Positions 56,228-64,000 of a stretch of 64,000 nucleotides of DNA are shown here, one piece after another. A program made the position numbers and the translations under genes. The DNA comes from Varanus komodoensis (taxonomy: Eukaryota > Chordata > Lepidosauria > Squamata > Varanidae): NCBI RefSeq assembly GCF_004798865.1, contig NW_025335268.1, forward strand, positions 79,138,468-79,202,467. Direction: 5' to 3'. Positions within the stretch are counted from its first letter, which is position 1. Each line of letters opens with the position of its first letter. The notes under the pieces were generated by a model that had not been told where the DNA came from, did no database searches, and was given only the letters and a program-made list of their open reading frames with translations.

Positions 56228-57000
56228 TTAAAAAAAAAAAAAAATCCTGCCCTATTAGCCACAAGGCTCCCTGGGTAGATTATAAGTTAAAATAACCAAG
56301 CAATAAGATGACCGTACAATAAAACACTAAAACCACAGTATTAAAATCTAACCACAAAACAATTAAAAGGCACACCAATATCAGGTGGCGCAGTGGTTTA
56401 AACAGCTGTGCTGCAGGGCTGGTTGATTGAAAGGTCGCCGGTTCGAATCTGCACAACGGGGTGAGTTCCCATTGCTCTGTTCCAGCTCCTGCCAACCTTG
56501 CAGTTCAAAAGCATGCAAATGCAAGTAGATAAAAGGTACCACTTCAGTGGGCAGGTAACAGCATTCCATGCACTTCAGTGTTTAGTCATGCCGGCCACAT
56601 GACCACAGAGACTGTCTGCCGACAAACGCTGGCTCCCTCAGCTAGGAAACGGAGATGAGCATCGCCCCCTAGAGTCAGGCATGACTGGACTTAATGTCAA
56701 GGGGAAACCTTTACCTTTAATATCATATTTAACAGAAACCACATTGACATAAAAGGCATAACCAGAATTTGTAATCAGATGTAAAATTCAAAAACCATTA
56801 AAATCTAACAGTTAAAACACTGGGAAAATAAAAAGGTCTCTGCCTGGCTCCGAAAAGAATATAGAGAGGGTGCTAGGCAAACCTCTCTGGGGAGCTGATT
56901 CCAAAGTTGAAGTGCCACTTCCAAGAAAGCCCTTTTTCTTGTAGTCATCCTCAAAAGTGGACCTTCATCAATTTTACTAGTGATATAAATAAAATATTAC
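56228..57000 (-). mobile_element. L2-type LINE 3' region, interrupted by a Sauria SINE
   Basis: Tail side: poly-A tract at 56228-56243, then TCCTGCCCTATTAGCCACAA and GGCTCCCTGGGTAGATTATA. After the SINE: AAAAAGGTCTCTGCCTGGCT, CCGAAAAGAATATAGAGAGG, GCAAACCTCTCTGGGGAGCT, GAAGTGCCACTTCCAAGAAA. Removing the SINE and one target copy gives a continuous element. Confidence 0.78.
56384..56718 (+). mobile_element. Sauria-type tRNA-derived SINE, full length
   Basis: Starts GGTGGCGCAGTGGTTTAAAC (A box), CCGGTTCGAATCTGCACAAC (B box, intact), then TGCCAACCTTGCAGTTCAAA, GCATGCAAATGCAAGTAGAT, GCCGGCCACATGACCACAGA, CTAGAGTCAGGCATGACTGG, and ends AAACCTTTACCTTTA. It is flanked by 7-bp repeats AATATCA at 56377-56383 and 56719-56725. 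It is 335 bp long with both promoter boxes and tail, and less decayed than the intronic copy. Confidence 0.93.
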
Positions 57001-58671
57001 TATGTTTTTAGGAGCAAAATTTCCAAAAAGAAACAAAGTAAAAGGGGAAGGGGAAGCCTTCTCTTTGGTGTCTACTTTGCAAACACCATCCTGACTTTCC
57101 TATATGCCCTCTTCCAATCTGGCCATCTGAGAGGCAAATGGAGGGCAGAGGCTTAATTTCTCCAGATAAAGTGCTTCTCTGCCACACTCAGAAATGAGAG
57201 AGGTTATAGGGGGCAGCTGCAGAAAAGCTATAAAGGGGAAAGAGGTAGCTATCCCTTGCCTGCCTCCAAGCGTGTTGAATATGCATGTGAGGTCTCTCTC
57301 AGCAACTTGGTTTCGTTAGATACGCACCCACCACCGCCTCTCAGATGCAGGCAAGGAGGCAACTGCAGAGTGAATTGCACGAGCCATCCTGCTTTCTGTG
57401 ATCCACTTCAGAGCTTTGGCAGAGCAAAGTTAATCCATTCTGCTTTCTGCCAAATTTCTCTGGAGCATACCCTCTTGTTCTAGCCAACCCCACTTCTTTT
57501 TTTATCACCACACCCTCTTTAGAGTTCTAGGCAAGCAGCCTAGGTTCAGTTTGGCACTCTGACTAAATCAGTCATCTGTCGGATGTGAAACATTAAGAGC
57601 TGGTAGACCCAGTATAGCCTACCTCCTGCATCTCAGTCCCTTGGTACAACTTCTTAATTTCCCATTAGGTGATCCAGCCACAAAAAATGGGTTTCCTCTT
57701 TTTAGCATATTCTCTCTGCATTAGCAAAGCAAATCAGAGTCAATTATTTTTGTATTAGGTTACATTACAGAAAGTATATCTCTCAACAGCAGGAAAGTCT
57801 GATGGCTTCTTAGACTCACAAGGGCATAATGAAAGCTGCCAACAAAAATGTAAAGTAATACAGATTCATATGAACCATGAAAATATTATATTGAAACTTA
57901 AATAGCAACCTTTAAACTTTAGCATGAGAACAGCAAAAACACCAACTGGGAATTTAAAATGTGTGCATATATACACATTTTTCAAGGCATCTGCGGTCTC
58001 AAGCCATACTTTTTTATTGGTTGGAAAAGAGCCTAGACATTAAATCAGAAATCCACAAACAAATGGAAACACTATAATTTTTTTGGAAACATTTTATATA
58101 TGGTTTCTTCTTTTTGTTTCTTCATTAGTCTACTGTGAACCACGTGGTTGTATGGTCACATCAATAAAGGCTCTTTCTGCTTATGTTTAGGATGCCTGTT
58201 TTAGTCCCCATTCACGTTTTAATTTTGCTTCCATTTGTCTTTTTCCAATGATCCTGGGAAGACTATTCCATTAGAAAAAGATTAATGTGCTTTAGGTATC
58301 ATTGAGGGATATTAGACAGACACTATAGGTTGAATCGAGTAATCCATCAGTGTGGCTCTGGACATGGAAATTTTTCCCAACTTCCCCCTTATATTTATGA
58401 CTATCCTCTACTTATTGCTTCTCCATACGTTGGGAAACTTTCCACAACTGAGTGGGAGATGGTACAGAGCTCCAGAGCAAGGAGCTTTTCCTTTCGCTAC
58501 ACTTTCATTTACAAAATCTTGTACTGAATTGAAGGGCACCTGTGGATTCAGCACTGTGACACTAAGACCAGGAATCTGCTGCGTTTTAAAATCAAGTGAC
58601 TCTGGGGCTGCACTACATATTCATGTGCACTTCTTGCTGGTTCACTGCAGTGTCTTGAACTGGCTGTCTTC
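57001..58671. other. Intergenic, nothing recognised
   Basis: No repeat family, RNA gene or coding exon recognised. Confidence 0.5.
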
Positions 58672-58763
58672 CAAAAGGATAGACCTGAGGTCAAGTCATC
58701 TAGTCTGACCCCTGGCTCTAGCCGTCTCTGCTCACGACATGCCTACCATGTGCAAACAGAAGT
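58672..58763 (-). mobile_element. CR1-like tail joined to a tRNA-Gly-like head
   Basis: Minus strand reads ATGGTAGGCATGTCGTGAGC, AGAGACGGCTAGAGCCAGG, GGGTCAGACTAGATGACTTG, ACCTCAGGTC. Over about 55 bases it agrees with the CR1 element at 22653-22710 (ATGGTAGGCATGTCATGAGC and GGGTCAGACTAGATGGCC). It starts directly after the tRNA-like sequence at 58764. Confidence 0.65.
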
Positions 58764-58834
58764 TGCATTGGCCAGGAATTGAACCCAGGCCTCCCACATG
58801 GCAGGTGAGAATTCTACCACTGAACCACCAATAC
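58764..58834 (-). tRNA. tRNA-Gly(GCC)-like sequence, probably a pseudogene or SINE head
   Basis: Minus strand gives GTATTGGTGGTTCAGTGGTA, GAATTCTCACCTGCCATGTG, GGAGGCCTGGGTTCAATTCC, TGGCCAATGC: a full cloverleaf with anticodon GCC. The acceptor (one T-G wobble), anticodon and T stems all pair. Compared with the vertebrate tRNA-Gly(GCC) I know, seven bases differ, all C-to-T or G-to-A and six at CpG sites, the pattern of methylated decay. Both pol III boxes are present (B box GGTTCAATTCC). The 3' flank is a CR1-like tail without a T-run terminator, so it is more likely a SINE head than a working gene. Confidence 0.7.
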
Positions 58835-60569
58835 ATCTTACTTACATGACATGGCAACCTACCCTGATGAAGCTATGCGGTGCAGATTTTTCATGAAATA
58901 ACCAGCTGTGTGCCTGAGAGACAATCAGGTGTACCTTGGCTATTTCCTAACTCCTTCCTTCCCAGTCCTCTAGCTGGTGTTCCAGGGCCCGTATGGCAGA
59001 ACCCAACTTTTCATGCTCTTCCGGGATGACCCCTTTCTATTTGCACTTATTGTTTTTGCCAGAACCCCATGCTATCACCAACAACAGCTGCTCTACCGAT
59101 ATCCAAATGGGGGGGGGGGTCAGTAAAATCTCCACAATTTCCCACACAGTTTAAAAAACAGATTTTTTAAAGTCTCTGGGTATCCCAGAAAGGAGAGATC
59201 TACATCTCATCCCATTGCCACAAGTACTTTCTTCTGAAATTGAACATTATTCTTTTAAGCAGAGATAAAACACAGCCAAGGAATTGGCATATACTCAAAG
59301 TGGACTATCAGCCTTTGCTTGGTTTTAGGATAAATGGCTGTGTACTTGTCTAGGTTTGTATTTGAAAAATCTTGGTCAGATATGATCTAATTCTTGGTGT
59401 CTGATCTGGTGAGGCCTTTTAAAAATATATATTCTCATATTTGATTGACTTTTGAACTATTTTAATATATTACGGGTGGTAACATATTTTAGACTGTTAC
59501 GTATGGTTGTATGCTTGGACCATAACTATTTATATATGCCTTTGTATTTGGTCAGAATACATCAGATATTGGTTCTTGTAATGCAGGTATATTAGTACAG
59601 CATGTTATCATCTTTGTTTAACAGCCTATAAATGATTTGTAAAAATCATGCTGTTCCTGAATGGTTTCTAGAAACAGAAATGGAACAAAGGGTCACCCAT
59701 TCAAAGTGGTTATGCTAGGCTGAAGAGGCAGGCCAACTGGAGAAGAAGGGATGGTGGTGCCTTTGAATTCAAAGCTGTACATAGCATAACACAAACATGC
59801 AGGTAGTGTAATTTAAGCATTTCCTGTTGCTCTGGTGAAGAGAAGAAAAAGCTAACCTGCCTTCAGGTAGTTAGCCAGTGGGTCTTCCCAGTAGGTTCCT
59901 AGGATGTGACAGTGGCTGTTAGACCATGGTTATATAAATTATGTACAGTGTCAAAATAATTTTCATCTCAAAAGCAACCAACATAAAGGGGTGAATGAAA
60001 GAGGATGGGGGGAGGGGGTATTGCCCACCCATTATTATCTTTGGGCCTGCTCGCTCCTGGTAAATGGCTCCCAAGAGATTAGGGCTGAAAGAATGGAACC
60101 CCTGACATAAATAAAAGACTCCACATCTCTGTGCTAAGCAGTAAAATCCATTGATTTTATAGAGTTTATACAGTGGATTGTTTTTGCCATCTTTGTAATT
60201 TGTAGTAAATACTTTGTCAGCATTTCAGCAGTTCACCGTTTTTTCCTGAAACAATTACTTCCAATCTTGTATACCAGAATTCCTCAGCCTGGTGCTCTGG
60301 ATACTTTGATTACAATTCCCATTATCCCGAGCCAACAGATCTCCTGTCATTGACTATGTTGGCTGGGGTGGAAGTTGTAACTGAATGCATCAACAGGTAT
60401 TGTACAACAGGACATGTCTACAAGTTTAAAATGCACCTTCTGTCTAAAAAATTAAGACCTTTTAATGCTTTCTATCTTCTAAGCCAGGACCACTTTGAAG
60501 GTTAAGTTACCCTTTATTCATTCTCCCAAATGGGTATTTAGAACAGGGATTAAGAAAATGGACTAACAG
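58835..60569. other. Intergenic with one MITE
   Basis: A poly-G run at 59109-59119 and a MITE at 60279-60412. Otherwise nothing recognised. Confidence 0.5.
60279..60412. mobile_element. hAT-like palindromic MITE
   Basis: CCTCAGCCTGGTGCTCTGGA, TTACAATTCCCATTATCCCG, TATGTTGGCTGGGGTGGAAG, TTGTAACTGAATGCATCAAC. Inverted arms; family as at 19866. Confidence 0.6.
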
Positions 60570-61591
60570 CTACGTGCATTTAAGCACCATTTTAGGGGTA
60601 GGGTTAAGAAAAGAATAAAGATTAGGGATTAGAAAAAGGAAATGAAGCAAGGTCTAGAGTTTGAAACATGTTTGCGGTGGACTGAAAGAAGAAAGAGTTG
60701 GTTATAAAAATCCCACTTCTCTAAAACTTTGTGAAGATGCCTCCTGTGGCATATCTATGTATATCAACCCTGCAATGGACTCCTGAAAAAAGATCATCCT
60801 AGGGTAAAGTATGGAAAGATCTTTGCCCACTGGATGGCTCTGAGTGTTCAAGTGATGTAACAGGGAGTGGGTCAGGGAAAGGGAAAAACAGGCTTAAACC
60901 ACGCGTTTCGAAAATCCAGGGTCAAGCCTGTGCATTTCAGCCCCATTTTAGGATTAGGGTTAAGAATGAGGTCAGCATGAAGGTTAAGAAAACAGAGCAC
61001 CCCAGCAAGGTCTAGAGTCTTGAAACATGTTTACGATGGGCCGAAAGGGAGAGCTGGCCAGAAAAATCCCGCTTTTTCAACATTTTTGAAAATGGCTATT
61101 GTGGCATGTCTATGTATTTCAGCTCTCCAATGGTATCCTCAAAAAGGTTATCCTGGTGGAAACGGTGGAAAAAAGTCTTCGCCTACCAGACGGTTATCAG
61201 TCTTCACTTTACTTAACATGCAGGAGAGTGGGTCAGGGAGAGAAAAACGGGCCAAAACCCTGTGTTTGGAAAATCCAGTGTCAAGCCTGTGCATTTCAGC
61301 TGTGTTTTAGGGTTGGGGATAAGACTGAGGTTAGGGCTCTGATTCAGAAAACGTGGCACCCCGCTCAGGTGTAGAGCCTTGAAATGTGTTTGCGGTAGGC
61401 CGAGAGGAGGGCTACATAAAAATACCCTGTTTATACAACACTTTTCAAAAATGGCTATTGTGGCATGTCTATGTATATCAGCCCCCCAGTGGCCTCCTGG
61501 GAAAAGGTCATCTTATGGTAAAGCGTGAAAAAAATCTTCACCCACCAGACAGGTCTGAGTGTCCAAATGGCTTAACAGGGAGCAGAGTGGG

Positions 61592-62119
61592 TGGTCATGG
61601 TCCAGGGGTATGGATAGTCAAAGCACCAGGATCCAGATGCTTCATAAGTTATACAAATCTTACACCATGGTCAGACAGTCCAAGGGTTGAGGTGGGTAAC
61701 CAGAGTGCAAGGTAGCTCAGTCCAAATAATGAAGGGTACTCAAAAACCAGTCCAGAGTCAAAAGCCAGAGGGGCAAGCCGAGGAGAGCGATACCTGGGGG
61801 AGGAGAGGAATAGAACAGGAGAAGACAGGAAGGCCAGGCAGCGTCCAGGAGCAGAGGCAGGATCAAGGCAACAGGCAGGATCTCCAGAAACAGGTTCCAG
61901 AAGGCACAGGGAGCTTCAGCTATACCAAATAACATTTTTGCTGAGGCAGCATCTGGATGGAAGAGCTGGTTCTTATATAGTTCTTCCCCCAGAGCTCCCA
62001 GGTGGAGCTGATAACAGCCCAGGTGGTCACAGCCATAGACCCAAACCTGCAAAGACCAAGGCTGCTATTCTGGTTTCTGGCCAGCAGATGGAGCCCTGAT
62101 GCTGCCTCAGAACCTCACA
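61592..62119. mobile_element. Probable solo LTR (Ty3/gypsy-like size class)
   Basis: A 528-bp insert within a satellite unit, beginning TGGTCATGG and ending CCTCACA (TG...CA termini) and flanked by the 5-bp direct repeat GTGGG at 61587-61591 and 62120-62124. Removing it restores the repeat unit. A TATATAG box at 61974-61980 favours the plus orientation. No internal coding region is present, so it is a fossil left by recombination between LTRs. The 5-bp duplication fits Ty3/gypsy but also some retroviruses. Confidence 0.8.
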
Positions 62120-62916
62120 GTGGGTCAGGAAGGGGAAAAATGAGTCAAAATATTGAGTTTGGAATATCCAGTGTCAGCCCCATTTTAGGGTTCAGGTTAA
62201 GACTGCTGATTAGGGTTTGAGTTAAGAAAACGGGGCACCCCGTAAGGTCTAGAGGCTTCAAACGTTTTTGCGGTGGGCCAAAAGAGAGACCAGGCTACAA
62301 AAAGCCCACTTATCCAACACTTTTTGAAAATGCCAGTTGTGGCACATTTATGTATATCAGCCTCTCAATGACCTACTGGAAATAGGTCACCCTCAGGTAA
62401 AGAGTAGAAAAAATCTTTGCCCACCGGATGGTTCTGAGCGTCCAAATGACTTAACAGGGGACAGAGTGGGTCAGTGAGAGGAGAAATGAGTAAAAAGGCA
62501 CATCTGGAAAATCTAGTGTCAGGCATCGGAATCTCAACCCCATTTTAGAGTTTGGGTTAAGAAAACAGAGGCTTCAAATGTTTTTGTGGTAGTCCAAAAG
62601 AGAGAGCTGGCTAGAAATATCCTGCTTATCCTAGACATTTTGCAAATACCTATTGTGGTATTTTTATGGATATCAGCCCCCCAGTGGCCTACTGGAAAAT
62701 GGTCATCTGATGGGAGAGGGTGGAAAAATTCTTTCCCAACCGGACAGTTCTGAGTGTTTAAATACCTTAACAGGGAGCCCATTTTGTCAGGAAAGGGAAA
62801 AACAAACTGAAATCTTGAGTTTAGAAAATTCTGTTAGGCCTGCACGTTTCAGCCCCATTTGGGGGTTAGGGTTAAGATCGAGGTTAGGGGTAGGGTTTAG
62901 GAAATGGGGCCTCCCA

Positions 62917-62999
62917 GTGCAGTGTTGCACTTTGCAATAAATAAGTGGGTTTTGGGTTGCAGTTTGGGCACTTGGTCTCTGAAAGGTTCGCCATCACTG
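62917..62999. mobile_element. hAT transposon end, truncated
   Basis: Minus strand begins CAGTGATGGCGAACCTTTCA, GAGACCAAGTGCCCAAACTG, CAACCCAAAACCCACTTATT, a hAT terminus widespread in squamates. Only this end is present. It sits inside the satellite array, between units five and six. Confidence 0.75.
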
Positions 63000-63065
63000 G
63001 TCCAGAGGCTTGAAATGTGTTTGGAGTAGGCAGAAAGTGAGAGCTGGCGAGATAACTCCTACTAA

Positions 63066-63616
63066 CGTATTGTTTTTGACAATGTGACCTAGAGATTTAA
63101 TTTGCAGATGCAATATATGTATTTGTGTGTCCTTTGTGTGTGTTTGTGTGTCTATTCATATTCCTGTTCTGTTTGATGAGCATGAAAAATTGATATGACT
63201 GGTTTTCTTCTGGTCACAAGTATAATGTTTTTCAAAGTCTAATTTTATGCCTTTGCCTGTCCCTGTTTGCTATAGAGCCTCATGCTAACAAGTGCACAAC
63301 ATTCACCCAGTGATCCTGATATTTTCAAAATGGTTATATTGATTTGTTAACTAAAAATATTTAGGTGAATGAGATGAATCACACTTGCCTTGGGTAATGG
63401 AACAGGATCAATACTGTCCTCTTGGCACTCTTTTCTGTCTTATCTTTTGTTTCCATATTTTTAAAACAGACATTCCTGTTAAAGTTATGTTTTGTCATGG
63501 AAAAGTGAAATTATTTATAATTAACTTTATACTATAAATATCCTACTCCATTGTTAAAAATGAACATGGCAATATTTAGACTTTTTTGGCAAGAACATTT
63601 ATCCCAATAAACAATA
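63066..63616. other. Intergenic, nothing recognised
   Basis: AT-rich flank between the satellite array and the last LINE copy. Confidence 0.5.
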
Positions 63617-64000
63617 TTTTATTTATTTAGGAAGCTTCTATGCCGCCCCATTCGCCAAAGCCTCGGGGCGGCTCACAACAATAAATAAATAGTAACGATA
63701 TAAAGGCAATATAAAACAATATAATTTGAGATGACCTGGCCAAAGATGTAAAATAAATAAATAATATTAGCAATTAAAATGACATTTAAATAAAAAGGTC
63801 TTTGCCTGGCGCTGAAAAACAAATAATGACGGCGCCAGGCGGACCTCTCTGGGGAGCGCATTCCATAGGCGGGGCACCACCGCAGAGAAACCCCTCCTCG
63901 AGTACTTACCCTCCTAATATCCTTCACGGAAGGTTCCCAGAGAAGGACCTCTCCTGCTGATCTCAAGGGGCGGGTGGGCATATACAGACGTAAGCGCTCC
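63617..64000 (-). mobile_element. L2-type LINE 3' region, best preserved copy
   Basis: Tail: TTTTATTTATTTAGGAAGC, TATGCCGCCCCATTCGCCAA, AGCCTCGGGGCGGCTCACAA. ORF end: AAAAGGTCTTTGCCTGGCGC, GGCGCCAGGCGGACCTCTCT, GGGGAGCGCATTCCATAGGC, CACCACCGCAGAGAAACCCC. On the minus strand the last part translates as an ORF end close to ALPREV-type LINE C-termini. It runs off the window edge. CpG-rich, hence younger than the other copies. Confidence 0.75.

Larger units (their letters stand above)
60570..63065. repeat. Tandem array of about 360-bp units (satellite-like)
   Basis: The landmark (A)AGGTCTAGAG + TTGAAACRTGTTTGCGGT recurs at 60651, 61009, 61369, 62246, about 62563 and 63000. Spacings are 358, 360, 344 (after removing the LTR and one 5-bp target copy), about 317, and about 353 after removing a hAT end. 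Each unit also carries TGTGGCATRTCTATGTAT, ATCTTTGCCCACYGGA and CCCATTTTAGGGTTAGGGTT-like blocks. The first unit is partial. Units are clearly diverged from each other. No homology to a gene is recognised. Confidence 0.9.

Noticed and set aside
61687-61932. Opposed ORFs inside the satellite region
   Set aside because: They lie within the solo LTR and are not part of a gene.
62850-62905. Telomere-like TTAGGGTTAAG and GGTTAGGGG words
   Set aside because: Only one or two TTAGGG units per satellite monomer, not a tandem interstitial telomere tract.
21211-64000. HCCS or other conserved coding exons on either strand
   Set aside because: Searched for the conserved HCCS C-terminus and for other familiar protein blocks by eye; none found.
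1-64000. CRISPR arrays, operons, bacterial promoters, attachment sites
   Set aside because: The window is vertebrate nuclear DNA; direct repeats here are satellites, microsatellites and transposon copies.

Overview
The window is vertebrate nuclear DNA, most likely from a squamate reptile (lizard or snake). The evidence is a large, AT-rich, intron-rich gene together with a squamate-type repeat set: a BovB (RTE) LINE end, two tRNA-derived SINEs of Sauria type, CR1 and L2-type LINE 3' ends, hAT-like palindromic MITEs and two DIRS-type retrotransposon fossils. A run of exactly 100 N at 46315-46414 is an assembly gap.

The only host gene recognised is the 3' part of ARHGAP6 (Rho GTPase-activating protein 6) on the + strand. 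Nine coding exons lie between 2075 and 20920. Their lengths (196, 56, 151, 149, 180, 98, 263, 81 and 695 bp) sum to 1869 bp, i.e. 622 codons plus a stop, and every junction has AG/GT borders and a consistent reading phase. They encode the whole RhoGAP domain (arginine finger at 4166-4168, [11 protein letters not shown] signature in the fifth exon), a Ser/Pro-rich tail with a PPPPYP motif, and a C-terminus ending in ETLV. The 3' UTR follows, with poly(A) signals at 21037 and 21187. Upstream exons lie outside the window.

From about 21.2 kb to 64 kb no protein-coding exon is recognised. In mammals the gene next to the ARHGAP6 3' end is HCCS in convergent orientation; none of its protein is recognisable here, so if the order is conserved it lies beyond 64 kb. 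This stretch is a mosaic of dead repeats: CR1 fragments (22.2-23.1, 28.3-28.9, 50.5 kb), two DIRS fossils (25.37-26.40 and 32.74-34.90 kb) with the second abutting a BovB end, L2-type LINE ends, tRNA-headed SINEs, a tRNA-Gly-like sequence joined to a CR1-like tail (58.7 kb), and a tandem array of about 360-bp units (60.57-63.07 kb) that received a solo LTR and a hAT end.

The most interesting structures are: a three-level nest inside an ARHGAP6 intron (L2-type LINE, then Sauria SINE, then hAT MITE, each of the last two with clear target duplications); a 5S rRNA-headed element with an L2-type tail at 4383-4568; the tRNA-Gly/CR1 composite; the DIRS fossils with inverted ends and what looks like an internal complementary region; and the LTR-interrupted satellite. 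Every retroelement in the ARHGAP6 introns whose direction could be read is antisense to the gene, whereas both directions occur downstream.
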